From contig JAFABA010000137.1 of the NCBI GenBank assembly GCA_023426265.1, positions 1 to 18,721 of the forward strand: DNA of 18,721 nucleotides, read 5' to 3'. The translations under genes and the position numbers were made by a program. Below, in pieces: positions 6,838-14,034 of this stretch (positions within the stretch are counted from its first letter, which is position 1; the number at the start of each line of letters is the position of its first letter). The notes beneath the pieces are model-generated. The model was not told the origin of the DNA, did no database searches, and was given only the letters and a program-made list of their open reading frames with translations. The stretch comes from Bacillota bacterium (GTDB lineage Bacteria; Bacillota; Clostridia; Christensenellales; CAG-138).

Positions 6838-7746
6838 ATGTCCATCCGGTACGCAATTTTAGGGATTTTGAGTTGCCAGCCGTACACCGGGTATGATCTG
6901 AAAAAGATTATTCAGGATTCGCCGTTCATGCATTGGTCCGGCAACAACAATCAAATATACAAGTCGCTGGTGGAGCTTTTGGGCGACGGGTTTGTAACGA
7001 GCGAGGTTCATCATCAGGAAAGCTCGCCTTCCAAAAAGGTGTATACCATCACGCGGGAAGGACTGGCGGAGCTGAAGGATTGGGTATGCACCTCGCCCGA
7101 GCTTCCGGAGTGTAAAAAGACGTTTCTGGTTCAGCTCGCTTGGGCGGGCCAGCTCAGTCGGGAGGAACTTGGCGCGTTGCTGTCGCAATACGAGTACGAA
7201 ATCAAAATGCAGATCGTATTCCAGCAGGAAAGAAAACGCAGAGGCGCGTTTTCCCCCAACAGGACGCCAAGGGAAGAACTGATATGGGACAGTATCGAAG
7301 AAAATATTATTTCCTCTTACGAGAACGAACTGGAATGGGTGAAAAAGCTGCGAATGCAGCTTGGCGATGATAAGGAAGAGGTTAAAATGCAGTACACGGT
7401 AATTAAAAAGCAAGACAAAAAGTATATGGAATTCGCTTCCGCGCAAACCCCGCTCCGTACGGAGCAGGATGCGCTGGACTTGATCGCGGCCTGCATGGAA
7501 CAGGAAACCAACCTGATATTGCTCCATAGCGATGTCCTTTCCGACGAGTTTTTCAGCCTGAAAACCGGTCTGGCTGGAGCGGTGCTTCAAAAGCTGTCCA
7601 ATTATCGCGTGAAAGCGGCGTTGGTTTTGGCAGATTATCAAAAAGCAAAAGGGAAATTCAAGGATTTCTTGGCTGAGGCCAACCGGGGAAACAGCTTTCG
7701 GGTTTTCCATGAGAAAGCCGAAGCGGAAGACTGGCTGTTGAAATGA
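6838..7746 (+). CDS. PadR family regulator fused to DUF4180 domain
   Basis: 302 residues. Residues 1-85 are a PadR winged helix (SIRYAILGILSCQPYTGYDL, GNNNQIYKSLVELLGDGFV, KKVYTITREGLAELKDWV). Residues about 90-175 form the helical PadR C-terminal dimerisation region. Residues about 185-302 match DUF4180 (NLILLHSDVLSDEFFSLKTG, then LAGAVLQKLSNYRVKAALVL and a final EAEDWLLK). The DUF4180 part probably senses a ligand, by inference. The start follows GAGAGGAG at about 6823-6830. The perfect PadR-type palindrome just upstream supports self-repression. A hydrolase gene follows after 16 bases and is probably co-transcribed, making it a likely target. Confidence 0.9.
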   Translation: MSIRYAILGILSCQPYTGYDLKKIIQDSPFMHWSGNNNQIYKSLVELLGDGFVTSEVHHQESSPSKKVYTITREGLAELKDWVCTSPELPECKKTFLVQLAWAGQLSREELGALLSQYEYEIKMQIVFQQERKRRGAFSPNRTPREELIWDSIEENIISSYENELEWVKKLRMQLGDDKEEVKMQYTVIKKQDKKYMEFASAQTPLRTEQDALDLIAACMEQETNLILLHSDVLSDEFFSLKTGLAGAVLQKLSNYRVKAALVLADYQKAKGKFKDFLAEANRGNSFRVFHEKAEAEDWLLK

Positions 7747-7762
7747 AAAGGAGCAGTTTGAA

Positions 7763-8611
7763 ATGAAAACAAAGCTTGCGTTCAAGTCCCCGGAAGGGAA
7801 AGCTGCCGTACTTGCATTCTACGACTCGTTTTTGGAGCATTGGGTATCGCCGAATGGAAAGTTCCACGTCGATACACGGTATGGCCGTACGTTCGTGATA
7901 GCGGCGGGGGAGAAGGACGCCCCGCCGCTGATACTGCTCCACGGCAGCGCGATGAATTCCGTGATGTGGATGGGTGACGTAGTGGAATATTCCAAGGGCC
8001 ATCGCGTCTATGCGGTGGATATTCCGGGCGAGCCCGGCAGGAGCGATGAAAAGCAGCTTCCGTTTCAAGGGCCCGCGTTTGCGGAGTGGCTTCATGACGT
8101 TCTTGATGCTTTGTCCATAGAAAAAGCAAGTATTGTCGGCATGTCGCTGGGGGCGTGGCTCGCGGCAAAATTCGCCGTAAGCTACCCTGAAAAGGTGGAA
8201 AAACTTGTACTGCTTTGCCCGGCGGGCATTGGCCCGCAAAGGGTGTCGTTCCTTGTGGCCACCACGGTCCACAGGATACTCGGCGATAAAATGATGAGCG
8301 GAATGTTCCGCAAGGTCAATATGGACGAGAGCATCCCGGAGGTGTTTTTAACATACCAGAAGCTTGTGGGGGAAAGCTTCAATTACCGGCGCGAAGTGAT
8401 CCCCCTGTTTCCCGACGCTGAATTAAAGCGGCTGAACATGCCTGTCGCGCTGTATGTCGGCGCAAAAGACGTGATATTCCATTCCGAAAAGTCGGCAAAG
8501 CGGCTGGGAGCCTTGCTGCCGCATGCAAAAATCCATGTCATGCCCGAGGCGGGGCACGCCGTAATCAATATAACAGATAAAATAAGTGAATTTCTGGCGC
8601 CTTCCCATTAA
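7763..8611 (+). CDS. Alpha/beta hydrolase
   Basis: 282 residues with the full alpha/beta hydrolase signature: oxyanion segment ILLHGSAMNS (His60-Gly61), nucleophile elbow GMSLGAW (Ser128), acid in VGAKD (Asp236) and base in AGHAVI (His265). No signal peptide, so cytoplasmic. The fold covers esterases, lactonases, C-C hydrolases and haloperoxidases, and the substrate cannot be told. AAGGAG lies about nine bases before ATG 7763. It is 16 bases after the PadR-DUF4180 gene, in the usual arrangement of a regulator with its target enzyme. Confidence 0.9.
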   Translation: MKTKLAFKSPEGKAAVLAFYDSFLEHWVSPNGKFHVDTRYGRTFVIAAGEKDAPPLILLHGSAMNSVMWMGDVVEYSKGHRVYAVDIPGEPGRSDEKQLPFQGPAFAEWLHDVLDALSIEKASIVGMSLGAWLAAKFAVSYPEKVEKLVLLCPAGIGPQRVSFLVATTVHRILGDKMMSGMFRKVNMDESIPEVFLTYQKLVGESFNYRREVIPLFPDAELKRLNMPVALYVGAKDVIFHSEKSAKRLGALLPHAKIHVMPEAGHAVINITDKISEFLAPSH

Positions 8612-8612
8612 G

Positions 8613-8639
8613 GCTGATATCATGAAAAAAGATATCAGC
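8613..8639 (+). other. Hairpin between hydrolase and DUF1905 genes
   Basis: GCTGATATC (8613-8621) pairs perfectly with GATATCAGC (8631-8639) around nine bases, starting one base after the hydrolase stop. There is no T-run after it, so it is a weak terminator at best; mRNA stabilisation or processing is equally possible. Confidence 0.5.
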
Positions 8640-8667
8640 GCTTGAAAAGAGTGTGGAGGCGTGACAT

Positions 8668-8949
8668 ATGGGCAAGGTATATGAGTTCGAAGCGGAAATT
8701 AAAAAGGTCCCCGATATGGATGGCGCGTACATTGAAATCCCATTCGATGTAAAGGCGGAATTTGGGAAGGGGAGAGTCCCCGTAACAGCCACATTCGACG
8801 GCGAAGTTTATGAGGGCAGCGTTGTCAGAATGGGAACGCCCTGCCACATTATCGGAATAAGAAAAGACATCCGGGCCAAAATCGGCAAACAGCCCGGAGA
8901 CATTATAAAGGTAACGCTTCAGGAAAGGGCAGCCGGGGAAAAGGCATAG
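8668..8949 (+). CDS. DUF1905 domain protein
   Basis: 93 residues forming a single DUF1905 domain, a small beta-barrel-like fold: YEFEAEIKKVPDMDGAYIEI, PFDVKAEFGKGRVPVTATFD, then GIRKDIRAKIGKQPGDIIKV. In many proteins this domain is followed by a YdeI-like region; here it stands alone. Its role is not established. GGAGG lies eight bases before ATG 8668. It is 56 bases after the hydrolase with a hairpin between them, so co-transcription is possible. It ends only 6 bases from the convergent nitroreductase stop, with no strong terminator in between. Confidence 0.82.
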   Translation: MGKVYEFEAEIKKVPDMDGAYIEIPFDVKAEFGKGRVPVTATFDGEVYEGSVVRMGTPCHIIGIRKDIRAKIGKQPGDIIKVTLQERAAGEKA

Positions 8950-8955
8950 GAAAGG

Positions 8956-9621
8956 TTATTTCCAAATCACAACGTCACTGAGCGGCTGTCTCATTTTCGG
9001 GCGCGGAACTTCCTGGCGGTACCCAAAGCCGGCCATGACGGAAACGCCAAAGCGATCCGGGTCCACAACCCCTTCCGCAGCCAGCAATGCGTCCACTGCT
9101 TTTTGGTCGAACCCTTCTATGGGGCAGGAATCGATGCGCAACAGGGCGGCCGCTGTGAGCATATTTGCCAGTACGATGTACGTTTGTTTGCTTGCCCAGT
9201 CAAAAAGGGCGCGGTCATTTTCCAGAAGGTTGAAATCGTTCTTCTGGAAGTTGTGGAATTTTTCGCGCTTGCGCTCTACCGCGTCATCCGGCTGTTTCTG
9301 AACGTCCTTGAGTATATGGGTCAAATAATCGGAACCATTGATAATATCCAACTTCTTGTATGCGAGCAGTATGACAAAGCGGCTGGCGCAGCTTAGGCTG
9401 TTCCTTGCCCCCCAGGCGATGGGGGCAAGCTTTTCTTTTATGCTCTTATCCTGCAAGACAAGAATTTTCCACGGCTCAAAGCCGAATGAGCTTGGCGAAA
9501 GGTGTGCCGCCTCCAGAATGGTATCAAAATCTTCTTTTGAAACCTTTTTATCCGGGTCAAAATGCTTGCACGCATAGCGGAAGCGGAATGCATCTAAAAT
9601 TTCCTGATTTTTATTGTCCAT
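8956..9621 (-). CDS. NAD(P)H-dependent nitroreductase family oxidoreductase
   Basis: 221 residues of the FMN nitroreductase family (NfsB-like length). Marks are FRYACKHFDPDKKV near the N-terminus (FMN phosphate contact region), LSPSSFGFEPWKILVL, the central LANMLTAAALLRIDSCPIEG, and VSVMAGFGYR at the C-terminus. Such enzymes are cytoplasmic FMN homodimers that reduce nitro groups or quinones with NAD(P)H. ATG 9621 is preceded by AAAGGCGG. The frame stays open to 9915, but that extension crosses the cyuA promoter region and is not protein-like. It is divergent from the cysteine desulfidase gene. Confidence 0.9.
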   Translation of the reverse strand: MDNKNQEILDAFRFRYACKHFDPDKKVSKEDFDTILEAAHLSPSSFGFEPWKILVLQDKSIKEKLAPIAWGARNSLSCASRFVILLAYKKLDIINGSDYLTHILKDVQKQPDDAVERKREKFHNFQKNDFNLLENDRALFDWASKQTYIVLANMLTAAALLRIDSCPIEGFDQKAVDALLAAEGVVDPDRFGVSVMAGFGYRQEVPRPKMRQPLSDVVIWK

Positions 9622-9727
9622 AGTAAAACCGCCTTTCTTTATCCCTATGGTAGTATGTAACCAAAGGATACGGAAGTAAGCAAAAGCGCAATATTTTTGC
9701 GTGTACATCGCAAATGGAATTTGATCT

Positions 9728-9756
9728 TCATGCTGCGAATTCAAGCGTGCTATAAT
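9728..9756 (+). promoter_or_regulatory. Extended -10 promoter for cysteine desulfidase gene
   Basis: TGCTATAAT (9748-9756) is a perfect extended -10. Seventeen bases upstream of the hexamer is TTCATG (9728-9733), a weak -35, as is common with extended -10 promoters. The desulfidase start is 68 bases downstream. Confidence 0.6.
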
Positions 9757-9824
9757 CAATATTACAAATAAAATTCGTGGTTTATTGGCCTGTGACGGAT
9801 TACCGATCAGGCGATGGGGGAAAA

Positions 9825-11099
9825 ATGAACGATCTGATATCCGAAAAATACCTTGCAATCCTTCGGGAAGAGTTGGTTCCGGCCCTTGGATGTACGGAGC
9901 CGATCGCAATCGCATACGCGGCGGCGAAGGCGAGGGACGTTTTAGGATCTTTTCCTTCGTATATAAAGGTTTCCTGCAGCGGCAACATCATCAAGAACGT
10001 AAAAAGTGTGGTCGTGCCCAATACGGGAGGGCTCAAGGGGATTGAGGTCAGCGCTTTGGCCGGGGCGGTTGGGGGGAATGCCGAACATGGGATGGAGGTT
10101 CTGTCCAACTTGGACAAGCGGCACGCGCAGGAAGTATCCGTTCTTTTGGAAAAAGGTATTTGCGAAGTATCGGCGCTGGATACCAGCAAAACGCTGCATA
10201 TTATTATCGAGGTTTCTGCAAATCAGGAGACCGCCAAAGTGGAGGTGCAGGACTTTCATACCAATATCGTCAGAATAGAAAAGAACGGACGGGCGATATA
10301 CGAAAAACCGGCTTCTGCTGGAAGTTATTTGGGGAAATTGACCGACCGGAGCGTTCTAAACGTAGACGAAATTTTTGAGTTTGCCGAAACGGTAGAGCTT
10401 AAAAAAGTCAGAGCCCTATTGGAACAGCAAATCAAGAACAACATGGCGATCGCCCGGGAAGGGCTAAAGGGACAATATGGGGTGGACATCGGCAATACCC
10501 TCCTTCGTGGCGGCCGGGGCGGCGCGTTCAATAAAGTGAAAGCGTACACCGCCTCCGCTTCGGAGGCGCGTATGGGAGGCTCTGAGCTTCCAGTCACCAC
10601 GAATTCGGGGAGCGGAAACCAAGGCATCGCTTCCTCGGTACCCGTCATTGTGTATGCGAGGGAAAAGGGAATAATGGAGGAACGTTTGCTCCGGGCGCTT
10701 GTGCTGTCCAATTTGCTGACTATCCATCAAAAAACTTTAATTGGAAGGCTTTCTGCTTTTTGCGGGGTGGTGAGCGCCTCATGCGCCAGCGGCGCCGCAA
10801 TCACATACTTGGCGGGCGGGAGCCTCCAACAAGTCAAAATGACAATCACCAACACGCTGGCCAATGTTTCGGGCATCGTCTGCGACGGCGCGAAACCCTC
10901 CTGCGGTATTAAGATCGCCGCGAGCCTCGATGCGGCCATTATGGCGCATTTGCTGGCGATGAACAACAGGGCCTATCTCCCCGGCGATGGGTTGGTGAAA
11001 GCCGATATAGAGGATACGATCTCCTCGGTGGGAAGAATGGCCCGCGACGGCATGAAGGAGACCGACAGGCAGATCCTTTCCATCATGCTGGAATGTTGA
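9825..11099 (+). CDS. cyuA: L-cysteine desulfidase (CyuA / UPF0597 family)
   Basis: 424 residues, the full family length. Marks are ELVPALGCTEPIAIAYAAA (Cys 23 in the GCTEP motif), NTGGLKGIEVSALAGAVGG, TTNSGSGNQG, and a C-terminal cysteine cluster with SASCASGAA and CDGAKPSCG. In this family (related to the iron-sulfur L-serine dehydratase alpha chain) these cysteines are expected to hold a [4Fe-4S] cluster, and the enzyme converts L-cysteine to pyruvate, ammonia and sulfide in the cytoplasm. The ATG at 9825 was chosen over an in-frame GTG at 9777 because it starts the conserved domain and follows a G-rich site; an extended -10 lies upstream. A GNAT gene follows 39 bases later. Substrate could instead be another beta-substituted amino acid. 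Confidence 0.88.
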   Translation: MNDLISEKYLAILREELVPALGCTEPIAIAYAAAKARDVLGSFPSYIKVSCSGNIIKNVKSVVVPNTGGLKGIEVSALAGAVGGNAEHGMEVLSNLDKRHAQEVSVLLEKGICEVSALDTSKTLHIIIEVSANQETAKVEVQDFHTNIVRIEKNGRAIYEKPASAGSYLGKLTDRSVLNVDEIFEFAETVELKKVRALLEQQIKNNMAIAREGLKGQYGVDIGNTLLRGGRGGAFNKVKAYTASASEARMGGSELPVTTNSGSGNQGIASSVPVIVYAREKGIMEERLLRALVLSNLLTIHQKTLIGRLSAFCGVVSASCASGAAITYLAGGSLQQVKMTITNTLANVSGIVCDGAKPSCGIKIAASLDAAIMAHLLAMNNRAYLPGDGLVKADIEDTISSVGRMARDGMKETDRQILSIMLEC

Positions 11100-11138
11100 T
11101 TGTTATGCAAAAGGCGGTTTTATACAGAGGAGGACTCC

Positions 11139-11684
11139 ATGCTTATTTCAGAGTGCAGTTTTACTTCCGGAGATTTTACCTATGTTATTCGTAACGCGAA
11201 AGGAACCGACGCCAAGGCATTATCCGAACTGCGTTTACTGATCGACGGGGAAACGGAGAATATGGACCGGGAACCCGGCGAGGCGTATATGGATGAAACT
11301 GCATTTCAGACTCTTATTCGGGAGGACGCGGAGCAGTCCCACAATCTGTTTTTAGTGGCGGAGGCGGAAGGCTCTCTGGTTGGGTATTGCAGATGCCAGG
11401 GCAGCACGCTCAAACGGTTTTCGCACCGCGTGGAATTTGGAATATGCGTCTTAAAGGCGTACTGGGGGTATGGCATAGGCAAGGCGTTGCTCACGCAATC
11501 GGTCTCCTGGGCGGACGCAAACGGGATAAAGAAAATGATGCTTTCTGTCCTGGAAACAAATACGAAAGCAATTGCGCTGTACGAGCGCCTTGGATTTATG
11601 GTGGAAGGTATGCTGAAAAAGGACAGGCTCCTTTCAGACGGCAGGTATTACAGCACCGTCATAATGGGACGGGTACAGGGCTGA
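11139..11684 (+). CDS. GNAT family N-acetyltransferase
   Basis: 181 residues with a complete GNAT fold: NLFLVAEAEGSLVGYCRCQG (strands 3-4), FGICVLKAYWGYGIGKALL with the acetyl-CoA pyrophosphate loop WGYGIGKA, and NTKAIALYERLGFMVEG. It resembles RimJ/RimL-type enzymes that acetylate amines on small molecules or protein N-termini; the acceptor is unknown. ATG 11139 follows GAGGAGG; an in-frame TTG at 11100 has no ribosome binding site. It sits between the cysteine desulfidase gene and a second GNAT gene, all within 40 bases of each other, so one transcript is likely. Confidence 0.88.
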   Translation: MLISECSFTSGDFTYVIRNAKGTDAKALSELRLLIDGETENMDREPGEAYMDETAFQTLIREDAEQSHNLFLVAEAEGSLVGYCRCQGSTLKRFSHRVEFGICVLKAYWGYGIGKALLTQSVSWADANGIKKMMLSVLETNTKAIALYERLGFMVEGMLKKDRLLSDGRYYSTVIMGRVQG

Positions 11685-11711
11685 CCGTATAATCGGTCTT
11701 TGGAGGATACT

Positions 11712-12605
11712 ATGAAGATTGAAACGCTGCGCACTCCCGCACCGGAATTCATAGAATACTGCAAAGCGCATCGGCGCGAGCACGACGAATCGCATTTGGA
11801 CAATGACGCGTTAAGCGAATTCATACCGGATAAAGACAACCCGACGTACTTGCTGCGCGGCGACGGGGGAGAGCTTCTTGGCGTTGCATCGCTGATGCTT
11901 GGCGGTGCGTTCCGGAAAAACAAAAAGGGCAGGTTCCGCATCCTGCATGCGCGATCCCTTTCTTTTGACGCGTATTCCGCGCTGTTAAACGCCGCAATAG
12001 GGGATCTTCTGGGAATTGAAACCGCTTATCTGTTCCTGCCCGAGGAAAAGGCGGATGCGGGCGATATTCTTATCCGATTGGGATTTTTTATTGAACGGTA
12101 TGCGTGGGTGCTGACCAGGAGCAGGGAGGCCACCGTACCCGCGCCGGTATTCCCGGAGGGGTATCGGGTGGAGCCCCTGAGAGCGGGGGCAGACGGGAAG
12201 CTCTGGTGAGATATCAGCAACAGCGCATTTTCGGGGTTTGCCTGGCATACGGAACTGACGCCGGGAAGGGTGAAGGCTTCGGCAGAATCGTACGAAAAGC
12301 TCGGCGGCGGGCTGTATCTGCTTTGGGATGGGGAAGTGCCAATCGGTATTTTGCAGATCGAAGCCTTTTCCGATGAAAACAAGGCGGAGATCGGGCCGAT
12401 TGCGGTGCTGCCGCGGTACCAGAGAATGGGCTTGGGCAGAAGCCTGCTGCGGTTCGGGCTCAATACGGCATATGCGGCGGAGTTTGAAACCGTGGAACTT
12501 TCCGTAAACGGGGAAAACGACAAAGCCGCCGCGCTGTATAAAAGCGAAGGGTTTCAACAGGACACCCTGATGCTTTGTTACGCAAAAAATCTTGCGGAGA
12601 AATAA
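11712..12605 (+). pseudogene. Two-domain GNAT acetyltransferase interrupted by one in-frame TGA
   Basis: ATG 11712 follows GGAGGA four bases upstream. The frame encodes MKIETLRTPAPEFIEYCKAH and a degenerate first GNAT domain up to DGKLW, meets TGA (12207-12209, codon 166), then continues with DISNSAFSGFAWHTELTPGR and a complete second GNAT domain: IGPIAVLPRYQRMGLGRSLL with the acetyl-CoA loop QRMGLG, and NDKAAALYKSEGF, to TAA 12605. Without the TGA it would be 297 codons, right for a double-GNAT protein. The catalytic half is entirely downstream of the stop; the only in-frame GTG (12270) starts too late and lacks a ribosome binding site. It is either a recent nonsense mutation, a sequence error or recoding. 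Confidence 0.78.
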
Positions 12606-12694
12606 GGCGGGCTTTGCCGAACTTTCCTGATGGTGGATGAACCACCTCATATTGGATGTAATTTTTGCTACCCTCTTTTAATTTATGAACAGAT

Positions 12695-12723
12695 TTGTTA
12701 AAATAGGTTGTGCGCTGTATATA
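12695..12723 (+). promoter_or_regulatory. Sigma-A type promoter of BMP lipoprotein gene (TTGTTA-17-TATATA)
   Basis: TTGTTA (12695-12700) and TATATA (12718-12723) have the ideal 17-base spacing, 54 bases before the lipoprotein start. The leader would be about 45 bases, too short for a purine riboswitch. Confidence 0.65.
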
Positions 12724-12733
12724 CGTATATACA
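12716..12733. promoter_or_regulatory. 18-bp perfect palindromic operator over the -10
   Basis: TGTATATACGTATATACA is a perfect 18-base palindrome. It covers the whole -10 (12718-12723) and the expected transcription start. Its TGTATA/TATACA ends resemble half-sites of GntR-like dimeric repressors, but the cognate regulator is not in this window. Confidence 0.6.
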
Positions 12734-12776
12734 AAGCACACTCGGCAGTACAAAATTGAAGGAGGAGAAATCCAGA

Positions 12777-13850
12777 ATGAAGAAAGTATTTGCCTTACTT
12801 CTGGCGCTGATGATGATTATTGGCGTCACCGCCTGTGCACCGGCAAAGCCGACCTTCGAGGTTGCCCTTATCACGGATATCGGCACCATCGACGACAAAT
12901 CGTTCAACCAGGGCGCGTGGGAAGGCGTTGAAGCCTACGCTAAGGCCAACAGCAAGACCTACAAGTACTATCAGCCCACCGAGCAGTCCAACGACGCATA
13001 TCTTGCCCAGATCGAGCTGGCTGTTCAGAATGGCGCGAAGGTCATTGTGACCCCGGGCTTCCTGTTTGAAACCCCGATATTCATCGCACAGGATAAGTAT
13101 ACCGACGTTGCCTTCATACTGCTGGACGGTTCCCCCAACGATGGCGATTGGTCTACCGGCGCACCCACTTACAAGACCGGCCCCAACACCGTCGGCATTA
13201 CCTATGCTGAACAGGAATCCGGCTACCTCGCCGGCTATGCTGCCGTGAAGGATGGCTACACCAAGCTGGGCTTCATGGGCGGTATGGCGGTTCCCGCGGT
13301 CGTCCGTTATGGTTACGGCTTTGCGCAGGGCGCGAATGACGCCGCCAAAGAGCTGGGCGTAAACGTTGACCTCATGTACCACTACACCGGCGGTTTTGAC
13401 GCCACTCCCGAAGCGCAGAACCTCGCCGCTTCCTGGTACAACGCCGGCACCGAAGTGATCTTCGCCTGCGGCGGCGCCGTCGGCTTCTCCGTGTTCGCTG
13501 CTGCCGAAGCTGCGGGCGCAAAGAGCATCGGCGTTGACGTTGACCAGTCCGGCGAAAGCGATACCGTCATCACCTCCGCTATGAAGTCTCTGGCGCCGGG
13601 CGTCGAGATGCTGCTCAAACAGTATTACGATAAAGCGTTCCCGGGCGGCCAGGGCCTCGTTCTGGATGCTTCCAACAACTCCATCGGCCTGCCGATGGCT
13701 ACTTCCAAGTTCAACACCTTCACGCAGGCGGATTATGACGCTCTGTTCGCGAAGATCGCGGCCAAGGAAATCACCATCGCCAAGGATGACGCCGCGGCAA
13801 GCGCGGATCAGCTTGGGCTTTCCAACGTGAAAGTCACGGTCGTCGAATAA
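12777..13850 (+). CDS. BMP family nucleoside ABC transporter substrate-binding lipoprotein
   Basis: 357 residues. Residues 1-19 are a lipoprotein signal peptide ending in the lipobox VTAC, with Cys20 as the lipidated residue. The mature part starts with the hallmark DIGTIDDKSFNQGAWEGVEA of the basic membrane protein (PnrA/Med) family, followed by KVIVTPGFLFE and GITYAEQESGYLAGYAA, and the C-terminal lobe with IGVDVDQSGES. Family members bind purine or pyrimidine nucleosides at the cell surface, and the downstream thymidine kinase supports this here. AAGGAGGAG precedes ATG 12777. The gene uses more GC-rich, uniform codons than its neighbours, suggesting strong expression. A terminator separates it from the ATPase gene. 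Confidence 0.93.
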   Translation: MKKVFALLLALMMIIGVTACAPAKPTFEVALITDIGTIDDKSFNQGAWEGVEAYAKANSKTYKYYQPTEQSNDAYLAQIELAVQNGAKVIVTPGFLFETPIFIAQDKYTDVAFILLDGSPNDGDWSTGAPTYKTGPNTVGITYAEQESGYLAGYAAVKDGYTKLGFMGGMAVPAVVRYGYGFAQGANDAAKELGVNVDLMYHYTGGFDATPEAQNLAASWYNAGTEVIFACGGAVGFSVFAAAEAAGAKSIGVDVDQSGESDTVITSAMKSLAPGVEMLLKQYYDKAFPGGQGLVLDASNNSIGLPMATSKFNTFTQADYDALFAKIAAKEITIAKDDAAASADQLGLSNVKVTVVE

Positions 13851-13862
13851 CTTTATTGCTGC

Positions 13863-13902
13863 AAAGAGGCAGGCAGGCCAGAATCTGCCTGCCTCTTTTT
13901 TT
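13863..13902 (+). terminator. Strong intrinsic terminator after lipoprotein gene
   Basis: GAGGCAGGCAG (13866-13876) pairs perfectly with CTGCCTGCCTC (13885-13895) around eight bases, followed by seven T (13896-13902); three A before the stem extend the pairing. It lies inside the transporter locus. Confidence 0.9.
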
Positions 13903-13946
13903 CAGTTAGCCTGATAGTTTTTGTTTATTCTTTGTTCAAATTTCGG

Positions 13947-13952
13947 TATAAT
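13947..13952 (+). promoter_or_regulatory. -10 element for the ABC ATPase operon
   Basis: A perfect TATAAT lies 82 bases before the ATPase start and after the terminator. The nearest good -35, TTGTTT (13921-13926), is at 20 bases, longer than ideal. Downstream, GACATGTC (13956-13963) and two TTCGAA sites 13 bases apart (13976 and 13989) are short palindromes that might bind a regulator. Confidence 0.45.
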
Positions 13953-14034
13953 TAGGACATGTCATGTATTTATTCTTCGAATGAACAGTTCGAATAGGAT
14001 GTATCAACACTACATATAGAGCAGGAGTGACGGC

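Noticed and set aside
6859..7785. 308-residue open frame on the minus strand across the PadR gene
   Set aside because: It is the antisense shadow of the PadR-DUF4180 gene. Its protein is rich in Phe/Arg/Leu with no domain, while the plus frame has clear domains, a ribosome binding site and an operator.
7658..8272. 204-residue minus-strand open frame
   Set aside because: Antisense to the PadR and hydrolase genes; composition is shadow-like and there is no ribosome binding site or motif.
9640..9665. TGGT/ACCA inverted repeat in the nitroreductase upstream region as an HxlR operator
   Set aside because: Arms of only four bases, the inner bases do not pair, and no HxlR or MarR gene is adjacent.
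9622..9915. N-terminal extension of the nitroreductase frame
   Set aside because: The added residues are not protein-like and would overlap the cyuA promoter and start. ATG 9621 has its own ribosome binding site and begins the conserved domain.
12207..12260. Selenocysteine insertion element after the GNAT TGA
   Set aside because: Possible pairings (such as GCAAC with GTTTGC) need bulges and give a long loop without the expected early G; I could not build a convincing element by eye.
4811..12605. Genome-wide reassignment of TGA to a sense codon
   Set aside because: TGA is the natural stop of many intact genes here (for example those ending at 635, 1384, 3696, 6304, 7746, 11099, 11684 and 18318), two of them within family-typical C-termini and one in an ATGA overlap.
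12724..12776. Purine riboswitch before the BMP lipoprotein gene
   Set aside because: The predicted leader is only about 45 bases and has no three-way-junction pattern.
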